From CAWFPR01 sp963817635 (GTDB lineage: Bacteria > Acidobacteriota > Vicinamibacteria > Vicinamibacterales > 2-12-FULL-66-21), in NCBI GenBank assembly GCA_963817635.1, contig CAWFPR010000032.1, positions 209,756 through 273,755 of the forward strand: a stretch of DNA of 64,000 nucleotides, read 5' to 3'. Positions within the stretch are counted from its first letter, which is position 1; every line of letters begins with the position of its first letter. The translations under genes and the position numbers were made by a program. The notes under the pieces were generated by a model. That model worked only from the letters and a program-made list of their open reading frames with translations. It did not search any database and was not told where the DNA came from. Positions 26,539-35,450 of the stretch are shown piece after piece.

Positions 26539-27283
26539 CTATTCGTCCACCACCCACCCGTCGCGCAGCTGGACGATGCGGCTGCCGTAGGCGGCGTTCG
26601 CCTCGGAGTGGGTCACCTGGATAATCGTCGTGCCCCCCTCGTTCAGCTTCTTGAACAGTTCCATGATCTCCTTGCCCTGACTGGTGTGCAGATTGCCGGT
26701 CGGTTCGTCGGCCAGGATCACCTTCGGGTTCGAGATGACTGCCCGTGCGACGGCCACGAGCTGCTGCTGACCGCCCGAGAGCTGATTCGGATACAGGTCC
26801 TTCTTGCCGACGATGGCGAACTTGTCGAGAATGTCGCACACCATGCTCTCGCGTTCCGCTTTCTTGATGTCGCGATACGAAAGCGGGATGTCGAGGTTTT
26901 CGTACACGGTCAGGTGATCGAGCAGGTGGTAGCTCTGGAACACGAAGCCGATGTACTGCTTGTGCAGCTTCGCCCGCTCCTTGGCTCCCAGTTTGTGGAC
27001 GGGTTGATCGAGGAAGTAGTATTCGCCGGTCCACGCGCTGTCGTGCATGCCGACGATGTGCAGGAGTGTCGACTTTCCGGCGCCCGACGGCCCCATGATC
27101 GACACGAACTCGCCTTCCTTGATGTCCACGGTGATCCGGCGCAGCACGTACGTCCGGCTCGTGCCGTGGGCGTACAGACTTTTCGATATTGCGCATGCCG
27201 ATCAGCGCATTGGGGGCCAGCCCGTCTGACGCGAAACTGTCGGCCTGGGGTGCCGGCTGCGCCGCTTTGGAGAAAAACGCCAT
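26539..27283 (-). CDS. ABC transporter ATP-binding protein (LolD/MacB type), frameshifted
   Basis: About 248 aa. Walker A is GPSGAGKST, the Q-loop FVFQSYHLLDHLT, the signature LSGGQQQLVAVARA, Walker B VILADEPTGNL and the H-loop VTHSE. The N-terminus (MAFFSKAAQPAP...IGMRNIEKS) lies in another frame. The change is in the run GAAAAG near 27,180, where one extra A restores the family's R.LYAHGTSRTYVLRRITVDI, so it is very likely a homopolymer error. No permease gene adjoins. It probably powers a lipoprotein or macrolide-type exporter. Confidence 0.87.
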
Positions 27284-27592
27284 GGAGTCTTGAACCCTTT
27301 CCTGGAGCTGCCCGCGCGCGGAGTCACCCGCGCGTCGTGAGTAGAGGACACCTGTTAGACGGGTGGTGCCCGGGCACGGTTTCTCATTATAGGCCAGCCA
27401 GCCAAAGAGCCAATCGCGTGCCGCGACGAGCGGCGGGCGCTAAGTCGCGCTAAGGTAGGAGTTAGCGGATGCGGCTCGATGACCGGACGGGTGACACCTG
27501 TTCAGTCGCGGACGGCCGCGTCCCACATGAAGACGGCGGGCACCGATCTTGAAGCCGCGTACGAGGATCCGACGTCCTAGATAACGGGCCAC
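27284..27592. other. Intergenic stretch between divergent genes
   Basis: About 310 bases that should hold the promoters of the ABC gene (-) and the 27,593 gene (+). I see no convincing -35/-10 pair, repeat or RNA structure. Confidence 0.4.
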
Positions 27593-28138
27593 ATGACCTT
27601 TCTCTTCAGCCTCGCATTCGTCATCGCCGTCGCCGACGGGCCCGCGCCCTACCAGCGGGCGGACGCCGTCGCGCCGGCTGTCCAGAGGGCCGGCGACGGG
27701 GCGGATGTGGACGTGGATGACCTCCCGGTGTCGGTGGCCCGGATACGGCGCGCGCTGTCGCGCCCGGCCACGCTGCGGCTGAAGTCCGACAGGCCGGTGT
27801 TCCGCGTCGAGATCTTCGGGCGCAAGCCCACGATCGAGGACATACTCGGCCCCGACTACTTGAGGGGACCTGTGCCGTACGGCGGCATGACCCACCAGGA
27901 ATTCCTGAGTATGGTCACGCCAAAGGACGTGCAGGGCTACGCCGCGTTCTCGAACAAGGAAGGGGGCGTCGTCGCGCTGACATCGCTGTCAGCCGTCTGG
28001 GCTCTTCAGAAAGCGATCCACAAATTCGAGACAGCGAAGGAAGAACGCGAGCGCGAAGCTGCACGCCGTGAGGTGCAGGACGCGCTCGCCGAGCTCGCGA
28101 AGGCCCGCAAGGCCGCCGGCCTTCCGCCACTCAGGTAG
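27593..28138 (+). CDS. Hypothetical exported protein
   Basis: 181 aa. A short hydrophobic start (MTFLFSLAFVIAVADG) may be a signal peptide. The middle reads RIRRALSRPATLRLKSDRPVFRVEIFGRKPTIEDILG, and the C-terminus is a charged coiled-coil helix (HKFETAKEEREREAARREVQDALAELAKARKAAG). No family recognised. It ends 12 bases before the end of the opposite cytochrome gene. Confidence 0.6.
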   Translation: MTFLFSLAFVIAVADGPAPYQRADAVAPAVQRAGDGADVDVDDLPVSVARIRRALSRPATLRLKSDRPVFRVEIFGRKPTIEDILGPDYLRGPVPYGGMTHQEFLSMVTPKDVQGYAAFSNKEGGVVALTSLSAVWALQKAIHKFETAKEEREREAARREVQDALAELAKARKAAGLPPLR

Positions 28139-28150
28139 TCAGCCCGCCCG

Positions 28151-29185
28151 TTACCCCTGCGTCTTCTTCCTGTTCCGCTCGCCGCCACCGTGTTTCAGCC
28201 CGCAGAGCGGACAGTCGGTCGGCGGCATCGTGTTGTCCACGTAATGGTCGATCGGCGTCAGCGTCTTCAGGTACGCGAAGATGTCTTTCAGATCATGGTC
28301 GGTCATGTTCCGGTAGTACTGCCAGGGCATCATGTCGTTCAGTTTTCGCTCACGGACGTGTCCCGTGCGCAGCGTTTCCAGAAAGAGCTCCTCCGTGTAG
28401 TACGGAATGCCGTTGACCGCCGGAGTGATGTTCGCGGATGCCACCGGCTTCCAGCCCTCGAACGTCAAAGTCGTCCCACCGGCGAACTCCATGTTCGGCG
28501 TCCGGTTTCCCTGCGAGTCCATCGGCGTATGGCAGTCGGCGCAGGTGGCAATCGTCGTGAGATACTCGCCCCGCCTGGCCGGCGTGGACAAGTCCGCGGT
28601 GACCGGTCCCGAGATCGGCTGCGGCACGCCGTTGATCAAGCGGTTCAGCGGGAACGGGATCGCCGTTTTGGGAAGGTCATGCTTCACGGGAGTGAGCGAC
28701 CGGAAGTACACGATGAGCGAGGCGAGATCCTCGTCCGTCATCTTCCGGAATTTTTCGTAGGGCATGATCGGGAAGAGGGCCCGGCCGTCGTGGCTGATGC
28801 CTTCCCGGATCGCGCGCGCCAGCGCGTCGTCCGACCACGATCCGATGCCGGTTTCGGGATCGGGCGTCAGATTCACCGCAGTCACGAACGGGGTGCCGTC
28901 AGGCGTCCAGTTGCGGCCGGTGAACTCGGTGCCGGGGACGACCGTGATGCCGTCTGGCGTCGGTTTCAGTTCGGAATGGCAGAGCACGCAGGCCACGCCG
29001 CCGGTCGTCGCCAGGTAGCGTCCGCGCTCGAGTCGCGCCGGGGTGGCCTCGAACGTTCGAGCGGCCAGCGGCCGTATGCGCGGTCCGATGATGGGCCGCC
29101 AGCCGATGGTTGCCGTGATGCCGCCCGCGATCGCCACTCCGAGGGCGAGCACGGTGTAGATGAGGACCTTCTGCCATCGACTCAT
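28151..29185 (-). CDS. Membrane-anchored dihaem cytochrome c
   Basis: 344 aa. An uncleaved N-terminal helix (KVLIYTVLALGVAIAGGI) precedes two class-I cytochrome c domains with haem sites CVLCH (66-70) and CADCH (215-219). Axial Met candidates are in FPIMPYEKF and DMMPWQYYRNM. A C-terminal CPLCG with His residues might bind metal. The MPYEKF-type domain resembles the cytochrome subunit of alcohol/aldehyde dehydrogenases. GGAGGTTC lies just before ATG 29185. It carries electrons in the periplasm. Confidence 0.88.
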   Translation of the reverse strand: MSRWQKVLIYTVLALGVAIAGGITATIGWRPIIGPRIRPLAARTFEATPARLERGRYLATTGGVACVLCHSELKPTPDGITVVPGTEFTGRNWTPDGTPFVTAVNLTPDPETGIGSWSDDALARAIREGISHDGRALFPIMPYEKFRKMTDEDLASLIVYFRSLTPVKHDLPKTAIPFPLNRLINGVPQPISGPVTADLSTPARRGEYLTTIATCADCHTPMDSQGNRTPNMEFAGGTTLTFEGWKPVASANITPAVNGIPYYTEELFLETLRTGHVRERKLNDMMPWQYYRNMTDHDLKDIFAYLKTLTPIDHYVDNTMPPTDCPLCGLKHGGGERNRKKTQG

Positions 29186-29456
29186 GCGAACGGAACCTCC
29201 TCGTTGGGTGCCGGCGCGTGGTGCCGGCCCGGTGACGTTACGAATCTGGCGGTCCGGCGGTTCGATTTCGTCCCGCAGTCCATCCCGCCTGCCGGGCGCG
29301 GATTCTACCAAATCGGCGGTCGATGTGGGCGGCGGGCCCGCCGTTCACCGGCCGGGCGACGGCGTTCACCGGAAACGGGGGCCGGCGTTCCTGCCAGGCG
29401 CGTATCGTGGTCAGGACGCCTCGGGGCGCGAGCCGGCGGGGCGGGGAGCGAAGTGG

Positions 29457-29822
29457 ATGCAGGACGAGGGTGAGCGGCCGAATGGCGGGCGAATGGCGGC
29501 AGGCCTGATCGTCGTGTTCGTTGGACTGGCGATGCTGGCGGACAGGAACGGCTTCGCCCACGTCCACCTCTCGAGCCGCTACTGGCCCTTGATCCTGATT
29601 CTGCTCGGTGGCGCGCGGCTGTCCGAACCGCCGCGACGGAACGGACGGCGGTCCGGCGCCTGGCTTCTGGGGGTGGGGGTCTGGGGGCTGCTGAGCGAAT
29701 TCCACCTGCTCGGGTTCACTTACGCCACATCGTGGCCGCTGCTGATCATCGGGGCCGGTCTGGGGATCGCCTGGCACGCCTTCAGCAGGGCGGAGCGCGA
29801 TCGACTGGTACAGGAGCGCTGA
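29457..29822 (+). CDS. Small LiaI/LiaF-like (DUF5668) membrane protein
   Basis: 121 aa with membrane helices AAGLIVVFVGLAMLADRNGF, YWPLILILLGGARL, AWLLGVGVWGLLSEF and WPLLIIGAGLGIAWHAF. The two-fold pattern 'YWPLxLIxxG' is that of DUF5668. The gene is 3 bases before the next LiaF-type gene and starts a four-gene signalling operon. Confidence 0.75.
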   Translation: MQDEGERPNGGRMAAGLIVVFVGLAMLADRNGFAHVHLSSRYWPLILILLGGARLSEPPRRNGRRSGAWLLGVGVWGLLSEFHLLGFTYATSWPLLIIGAGLGIAWHAFSRAERDRLVQER

Positions 29823-29825
29823 CGT

Positions 29826-30524
29826 ATGGAGACCGTTCCTGCACCCGGTCGCGCGCGGCTGACGCCTCAGCTCGTGCTCGGCCTGCTGATTGTCGTCGTC
29901 GGCGTCCTGTTCACGCTCGACAACATGGGCATCGCGCACGCGGAGGACTACCTCCGGTACTGGCCCCTGGGCGTCATCGCGATCGGGCTCGTGAAGTTGT
30001 GGCAGGCGGCGCAGGGGCAGTGTGGCGGCTTCGGCGGCGCGATCTTCGTCGGCGCCGGCACGCTGCTGCTGCTCGATTCGCTCGACATGGTCCGGATCAG
30101 CATCGATCAAGTCTGGCCGATGGTGCTCGTGCTCTTTGGCGTATCGATGGTATGGCGCGGCTGGCACGGCGGGCGCGGCGTGGCCGCCGACAACGCGGCG
30201 ATCGTCAGCGGCATTGCGATTCTGGGAGGCGTCAAGCGCGGGAACAACTCGCGCGCCTTCCGTGGAGGGGACCTGACGGCCATCATGGGCGGCTGCGAGA
30301 TCGATCTGCGGCAGGCGGCTATCGACGGAGAGGCGATCATCGACGTGTTCGCCATGTGGGGCGGCATCGAAATCCGTGTGCCCGAGGACTGGACGGTGAA
30401 CAGCCGCGTGGTGCCGCTGCTCGGCGGCGTAGAGGACAAGACGCACCCGGCACCCGGATCCACCGCGCACCGGCTGGTGCTGCGGGGCTTCGCCATCATG
30501 GGTGGCATAGAGGTGAAGAACTAG
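29826..30524 (+). CDS. LiaF-like membrane protein with C-terminal DUF2154-type domain
   Basis: 232 aa. Three to four N-terminal helices (LTPQLVLGLLIVVVGVLFTLDNMG, YWPLGVIAIGLVKLW, VGAGTLLLLDSLDMV, VWPMVLVLFGVSMVW) precede a beta-rich domain with repeated 'xxxxGGxxI' strands (AILGGVKRGNN, AIMGGCEIDLRQA, AMWGGIEIRVPEDW, AIMGGIEVKN), as in LiaF. In Firmicutes LiaF silences a histidine kinase; here a LytS-type kinase follows 6 bases later, so a similar restraining role is inferred. Confidence 0.85.
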   Translation: METVPAPGRARLTPQLVLGLLIVVVGVLFTLDNMGIAHAEDYLRYWPLGVIAIGLVKLWQAAQGQCGGFGGAIFVGAGTLLLLDSLDMVRISIDQVWPMVLVLFGVSMVWRGWHGGRGVAADNAAIVSGIAILGGVKRGNNSRAFRGGDLTAIMGGCEIDLRQAAIDGEAIIDVFAMWGGIEIRVPEDWTVNSRVVPLLGGVEDKTHPAPGSTAHRLVLRGFAIMGGIEVKN

Positions 30525-30530
30525 CCAGCC

Positions 30531-31607
30531 ATGCACCCCATCCTGGCTCGCCGTTCCCGGCTGGCGCTGTATCTGGGCATCTGGGCGTTGGCCGGCACGC
30601 TGTTCGCCGCGCTGCTCGCCGGCACGGCGTCGCTCGGCTGGACCACCTCGCTCGCCATCGCCGTGCCGCTGACGATCACCTACGGGTTCTTCTGCCTCTC
30701 CTCCTGGTATGTCTCGCGCAGCATGCCGCTCGCGGCCACCGGCATCGTCCGGCTCGCGATCACGGCCGTGACCGCGGCGGCTGCGAGCAGCCTGGCCTGG
30801 CTGGGACTCGCCCGGGGGTGGCTCGAAGTGCTGTCGCGCCGGGGGGCCGCGTTCGACGTCTCGGCGGTGTCCGCCGCGCTGACTACCATCGTGCTGGGGT
30901 TCGGACTGCTCCTGTACCTGCTTTCGCTGGCGGTGGGGTACCTCGTGGCCGCCTTCGAGCAGTCGCGCGAGTCGGAACGCCGGGGGCTTGAAACGCAGGT
31001 GCTCGCGCGGGAGGCGGAACTCCGGTCCCTGCGCGCGCAGATCGATCCGCACTTTCTGTTCAACAGCCTGAATTCGATCAGCGCGCTGACGGCGGCCGAT
31101 CCCGCGGCTGCGCGGCGGATGTGCGTGCTGCTGGCGGACTTCCTCCGCGAGAGCCTGGCGCTCGGCTCCGAAGATCGGATCACGCTCGATCGGGAACTGG
31201 CGCTGGCGGCGCACTTCCTCGACATCGAACGCGTCCGGTTCGGCGATCGCCTGCGGGTCGAGATCGCCGCCGGCGGGACCGGCGGGTGCCTGGTGGCGCC
31301 GCTCATTCTGCAGCCGCTCGTCGAGAACGCCGTCACCCACGGGATTTCGCACGCGCTGACGGGCGGCACGATTCGAATTCAGGCGTCGCGCACGGCGGCG
31401 ACCCTGACGCTGGTGGTGGAAAATCCGTGCGACGCCGATCGTCCCCGCCGTGCCGGCGCGGGAGTGGGGCTGGCCAATGTGCGGGCGCGGCTCCGTGCGC
31501 TCCACGGGAGCGACGCGCGGGTATCATCCGGCGAGCACAGCGGATCGTGGCGGGTCGAGATGACCATGCCGGTCGAGACCGCCGAGGCAGCCCGGGGACC
31601 AGCATGA
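30531..31607 (+). CDS. LytS-type sensor histidine kinase
   Basis: 358 aa. Four N-terminal helices form a membrane sensor. A coiled-coil linker leads to the His_kinase domain REAELRSLRAQIDPHFLFNSLNSISAL (phospho-His in DPHFLFN), then the ATPase motifs LILQPLVENAVTHGI and AGVGLANVRARLRALHG. The stop overlaps the regulator gene's ATG by 4 bases, a tight kinase/regulator pair. Confidence 0.92.
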   Translation: MHPILARRSRLALYLGIWALAGTLFAALLAGTASLGWTTSLAIAVPLTITYGFFCLSSWYVSRSMPLAATGIVRLAITAVTAAAASSLAWLGLARGWLEVLSRRGAAFDVSAVSAALTTIVLGFGLLLYLLSLAVGYLVAAFEQSRESERRGLETQVLAREAELRSLRAQIDPHFLFNSLNSISALTAADPAAARRMCVLLADFLRESLALGSEDRITLDRELALAAHFLDIERVRFGDRLRVEIAAGGTGGCLVAPLILQPLVENAVTHGISHALTGGTIRIQASRTAATLTLVVENPCDADRPRRAGAGVGLANVRARLRALHGSDARVSSGEHSGSWRVEMTMPVETAEAARGPA

Positions 31608-32353
31608 GCGACACCTCCGTTCTTCGCGTCATCGTGGTGGACGACGAGCCGTTGGCGAGGGCGGTGGTGCGCGAGTACATCGGGGCGCACCCCGGCGTCG
31701 AGGTGGTCGCCGAGTGCGCCAACGGGTTCGACGCGGTCAAGGCCGTGACGGAACTCGCGCCGGACCTGATGTTCCTCGACGTGCAGATGCCGAAACTGAG
31801 CGGGTTCGAGGTGCTCGAGCTGATCGGGCGCGACGTGCCGGTGATCTTCACCACGGCGTACGATCAGTACGCGCTGCGCGCCTTCGAAGTGCACGCGGTC
31901 GACTACCTGCTGAAGCCGTTCAGCGAAGAGCGGTTCGCCGAGGCGTTGTCGCGCGCGCGGGGCCGGCTGCAGGCGCCCGAGGCGGACGACGTGGAGGCGC
32001 TGGTGTCGGACGCGCGCGTCCGCACCGGGCCGCTCGAACGTGTGCTCATTCGCGACGGCTCGCAGGTCCACGTGCTGCCGATCGACCGCATCGACTATGT
32101 CGAGGCCCAGGACGACTACGTGTCGTTCAAGTCCGAGGGGCGCCAGTATCTGAAGGACCAGACGATGGCGTCCATCGAGGCCGCGATGGACCCGGCCCGT
32201 TTCGTGCGCATCCACCGGTCGTACCTCCTCAACATCGAGCGGATCGCCCGTGTCGAGCTGTATGCCAAGGACAGTCGGGTCGCGATCCTGCGTGATGGCA
32301 CGCGGCTGCCGGTGAGCCGCGCGGGCTACGCCCGGCTCGCGAAGCTGCTGTAG
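31604..32353 (+). CDS. LytTR family response regulator
   Basis: 249 aa. The receiver domain has VVDDEPLAR, phospho-Asp59 (LMFLDVQMP) and a conserved KPF. The C-terminal LytTR DNA-binding domain reads DRIDYVEAQDDYVSFKSEGRQYLKDQTMASIEAAMDPARFVRIHRSYLLNIERI. It is the output partner of the preceding kinase. Confidence 0.93.
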   Translation: MSDTSVLRVIVVDDEPLARAVVREYIGAHPGVEVVAECANGFDAVKAVTELAPDLMFLDVQMPKLSGFEVLELIGRDVPVIFTTAYDQYALRAFEVHAVDYLLKPFSEERFAEALSRARGRLQAPEADDVEALVSDARVRTGPLERVLIRDGSQVHVLPIDRIDYVEAQDDYVSFKSEGRQYLKDQTMASIEAAMDPARFVRIHRSYLLNIERIARVELYAKDSRVAILRDGTRLPVSRAGYARLAKLL

Positions 32354-32355
32354 AT

Positions 32356-32402
<47 letters not shown>

Positions 32403-32460
32403 GGTTCGAGATGGGCCCGCGGGCGCTTGACAGCCGTGCCGCGCCCATGCTAAATATCCG

Positions 32461-32490
32461 GTTAGTTGAATTAACTAACTGGTTAGTCAA
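32461..32490. promoter_or_regulatory. Overlapping TetR-type operator palindromes
   Basis: GTTAGTT-GAATT-AACTAAC (32461-32479) is a perfect 7-bp inverted repeat. A second, slightly imperfect palindrome TTAACTAAC-TG-GTTAGTCAA (32471-32490) overlaps it. The pair ends 8 bases before the ATG of the TetR gene, the usual place for self-repression. Confidence 0.75.
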
Positions 32491-32498
32491 CCTCATCC

Positions 32499-33134
32499 AT
32501 GCCCAGACGCCGCGCCACAGCCGTCACCCCCGGCACCCGCGAACGGCTCCTGGCCGCCGCCGCGGCCGAATTCGCCGCCCGGGGCTTTGCCGGCGCCAGC
32601 GTGGACCGCATCGCCCGCACCGCGCGCGCCAACAAGGCGATGATTTACTACCATTTCAAGAGCAAGGCGGCGCTCTACCGCGCGATCCTGCGCGACATGT
32701 TCGCCGCCGTGGACCTCCGCGTGCAAGCGACGCTGGCCTCGAGCCTCCCGGTCGAGGACAAGGTCCGCGCCTTCGTCGAGGCGATTGCCCTCGAGGCCGA
32801 AGCGCGCCCGCACTTTCCGCCGATCTGGTTCCGCGAAATCGCCGAGGAGGGCGCGCACCTCGACGCTGCGACGACCGGCCATCTGGCCAACGTCGTGACC
32901 GCGCTCGCCGGCATCATCGGCGAAGGCGTCGCGGCCCGGCGGTTCCAGCCGGTCAATCCGCTGATCGTGCACGCCGGGATCATCGGGCCGCTGCTGCTCT
33001 ATTTCGCCAGCACGAAGCTGCGCGCACGGCTGGATCGCGGCGGTGTGCGGGGGGCGGCGCATGTTACGCGTGACGAGTTCGTCACGCACGTGCAACGGGT
33101 CACCGTGTCGACGCTCGAAGGACGGATGTCATGA
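32499..33134 (+). CDS. TetR/AcrR family repressor (CecR-like)
   Basis: 211 aa. N-terminal helix-turn-helix: ERLLAAAAAEFAARGFAGASVDRIARTARANKAMIYYHFKSKAALYRAIL. The C-terminal ligand/dimer domain (WFREIAEEGAHLDAATTGHLANVVTALAGIIGEGVAARRFQPVNPLI) resembles CecR/YbiH repressors. It is coupled (ATGA) to a HlyD-type adaptor, the layout of CecR-controlled efflux loci, so it most likely represses drug efflux. Confidence 0.9.
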   Translation: MPRRRATAVTPGTRERLLAAAAAEFAARGFAGASVDRIARTARANKAMIYYHFKSKAALYRAILRDMFAAVDLRVQATLASSLPVEDKVRAFVEAIALEAEARPHFPPIWFREIAEEGAHLDAATTGHLANVVTALAGIIGEGVAARRFQPVNPLIVHAGIIGPLLLYFASTKLRARLDRGGVRGAAHVTRDEFVTHVQRVTVSTLEGRMS

Positions 33135-33412
33135 ACGTGAGTGCAGCAGGACGAGGGATTCTGGCGCTGGGCCTCGGCGTCGCGGGCAGCCTGGTCGGGG
33201 TGGCGTGCCATCGCGGCCAGGCGCCGGAACCGCCGCGGGCGGCGGGCTACGTCGAAGCGACCGAAGTGCGCGTGGCGCCCCAGGTCGGCGGGCGGGTGGT
33301 GCAGGTCGCGGTCGCCGAGGGGGATCGGGTCGAGGCCGGCGCCCTGATCGCCAGGCTCGACACGGCGGACGCGGAACTCGCCAGAACGCGGACCGAGGCC
33401 GAGCGGGTTGCG
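33131..33412 (+). CDS. HlyD/RND-type efflux adaptor, truncated at the contig join
   Basis: Only the first ~92 residues are present: a membrane anchor (ILALGLGVAGSLVGVAC, lipobox-like) and the first lipoyl-like half (GYVEATEVRVAPQVGGRVVQVAVAEGDRVEAGALIARLDTADAELARTRTEAERV). In the family a long coiled coil and a second lipoyl half follow; here the frame stops at once at 33,413-33,415. The ABC genes expected downstream are missing. The cut coincides with a change to actinobacterial genes. Confidence 0.85.
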
Positions 33413-33416
33413 TAGC
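33400..33416. other. Abrupt join: acidobacterial-type to actinobacterial-type sequence
   Basis: To the left the HlyD frame on the plus strand is intact up to about EAERV. To the right the minus strand encodes an SDR N-terminus up to GANAGIGYAT. Neither protein continues past this point, and the shared bases are few (around CGGGTTGC). No integrase, transposase or repeat marks the border. An assembly or cloning chimera is the simplest explanation. Confidence 0.75.
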
Positions 33417-33489
33417 CGATGCCCGCGTTCGCGCCCGTCACGAGGAAGGTCCCACTGGCCAGGTCGGTCATCCGCATGGCACCAGTCAT
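33410..33489 (-). CDS. Short-chain dehydrogenase (SDR), N-terminal fragment
   Basis: About 26 residues ending in FLVTGANAGIGYAT, the TGxxxGIG cofactor-binding motif of SDR enzymes. The remaining ~220 residues are missing because the join cuts the gene. Its ATG 33489 overlaps the stop of the SpoIIE-type gene by 4 bases (ATGA), so in the source genome it followed that gene in an operon. ATG 33477 or 33471 are other possible starts. Confidence 0.75.
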
Positions 33490-35221
33490 CGGCCGCTGGG
33501 CGCAGCACTGTTGCCGGTGCTTGGCTCTACCCGCGCGAGCAGCAGGGCGATGTCGTCGCCGTGCCTGGTCTGCCGGCGCGGCAGGCTCAGCAGGTCATCG
33601 GCCAGCACCTCGAGGTCGTCCGCCGAGCCGAACGGGAGCACGGCGATGAGCGAGCTGAGACTGTGCTCGTCGACGCTGTCGGCGACCATGAGCCCGTCGG
33701 TGGTGAGGACGAGGATGGGAGCCTGGCTCGACGATGGTCTGGGTGGTCGTGTACTCGGTGTCCTCGTCGACCCCGAGCGGCAGCCCGGCGTCGCAGTCGA
33801 GCACCTTCGGCCTGGGCCCTGGCGGCACGACCAGCGCTGGCGGATGACCGGCACGGCAGATCGCCAGTTCCCTGGTCGCCGGGTTGACGACCACGAAGCA
33901 GCAGGTGGCGAACAAGGCCAGGTTCGGATCGTTCGCGTTGAGGTCGACGAGCCACTGGTTGGCCCTGGCCATCACCTCGGCTGGGCCGTGGCCTTCCCTC
34001 GCGTAGGCGTGCACGGTGGTGCGCAACCTGCCCATCAGCGACGCGGCGATCAGGTTGTGGCCCTCGACGTCGCCGATCACCAGCGCCACGCGGCCGTCGA
34101 CGAGCTGCACGACGTCGTAGAAGTCCCCGCCGATCTCCACTCCCGACGTGGCCGGCGAGTAGCGGGTCGCGATCGTCAGGCCCATGGCAGAGAGCTTGCC
34201 GCGCGGGAGCACGCCGCGTTGCAGCTCGGCGGCGAGAGCACCCTGGAACTCGTGCATCCTGGCCCGTTCCAGGGACAGGGCGAGCAACGCCGACGCCGCG
34301 AAGAGCTGCGCCTTTTCTTCAGCGGGGAACTCGTGCGGCTCGGGGAAGCCGAACAGGCAGGCCCCCAACCTGTCCGCGCGAATGGCGCACGGGCAGCGCC
34401 ACCCACGCCTGAGTCGCGCTGTCGCGGAGCCTGCTGACCAGGTGCGGGAAGTCCTCAGCGAAGATCTCCGGCGAGCCGACGTAGACCGGGGCAGCGAACT
34501 GGATCGCGACCTGAAAATCGGGGCCGGCCGGAATGAGCGCAGGCCGCTGAGGGCGTCCACGATGTCCTCGGGCAGGCCGTGCGTGGCTTCCACCCCGAGC
34601 TGGCCGTCCCGCTCAGCCACCATGATCAGGCTGTCGGCGCCGAACGCGCTGATGCCCGCCTGGGCGGCCTCGACGATCGCGTTGACGGTCAGGGCGGACG
34701 CGAGCGCGGCGGTGAAGGCGTGCATCCGCCTGGCGCGGTCGGCGACGTCGCGGAGCCTGCGCTGCTCGGCTTCTTGCTTCGCCCGGATGGTGGTGGTGTC
34801 GACGACCATGCCCATCATCTGGGCCGGACTGCCGTCGTCTCCTGGCAGGATGCGGCCGCGGGCCTCCATGGTCCGCAGGCTGCCGTCGGCGGCTCTTGAC
34901 CCGGTACTCGATCTGGTAGGTGCCGCTCGCCGCGGTCATCGCCTCCATTCCCGGAGAGAGTAGCTGCGGCAGATCGGGCTCGGGTACCCTGGCCAGGAAG
35001 GCGTCGATGGTCGCCGTCGCGTCCGGCGGCAGGCCGTGCATCTCGAAGGCGACCGGGTCGCACATCACCTCGCCTGTGGTGATGTCCCAGGTGAAGAAGC
35101 CGGCGTTGACGCTCGTGGAACTAGGCCGGAAGGCCGGTGACCCGCGGTCTCTTAAGGCGCCGATGAGCCGTTGCCTGCGATATCGGTTCCCTCGCGGCCG
35201 GGACATGGGTGATGACTTCAC
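33486..35221 (-). CDS. PAS-GAF-SpoIIE (PP2C) phosphatase, multiple frameshifts
   Basis: At least four frame changes interrupt one protein of about 550 aa typical of Streptomyces-type regulators. It has a PAS domain (AGFFTWDITTGEVMCDPVAFEMHGL), a GAF domain (ASALTVNAIVEAAQAGISAFGADSLIMVAERDG) and a SpoIIE/RsbU PP2C domain (TIATRYSPATSGVEIGGDFYDVVQLVDGRVALVIGDVEGH, with metal Asp in GGDFYD and GD). It ends in SLPRRQTRHGDDIALLLARV. It would dephosphorylate an anti-anti-sigma factor in response to a signal. The 5' limit is uncertain. Confidence 0.82.
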
Positions 35222-35411
35222 GTGGTTGTGTCATCGTCCGCCCGCTCACCGTCGTGTCCCCGCGTCGCCGCATCGCCGGGCTCGCGCTGTAACTATCTGT
35301 AATTACGCAATGATAGGCCAGTGGCACCTGGCCCGGCCCGGAGATTTCGCCGTTTTCAGGGATCTCACATGCAATTCAGAAGGAGCGGGCCGCGGCGGAG
35401 CCTGCCGCCGG

Positions 35412-35446
35412 CTCGACTCCGTACCTGAGTACGGCTGCTAGTTTCA
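35412..35446 (+). promoter_or_regulatory. MerR-type promoter with long spacer and central palindrome
   Basis: -35-like CTCGAC (35412-35417) and -10-like CTAGTT (35438-35443) are separated by 20 bases, longer than normal. Between them lies the palindrome CCGTAC-CTGA-GTACGG (35419-35434). Over-long spacers with a central dyad are the mark of promoters untwisted by MerR-family activators. ATG 35451 follows within 10 bases, so the mRNA is probably nearly leaderless. Confidence 0.7.
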
Positions 35447-35450
35447 CGGT

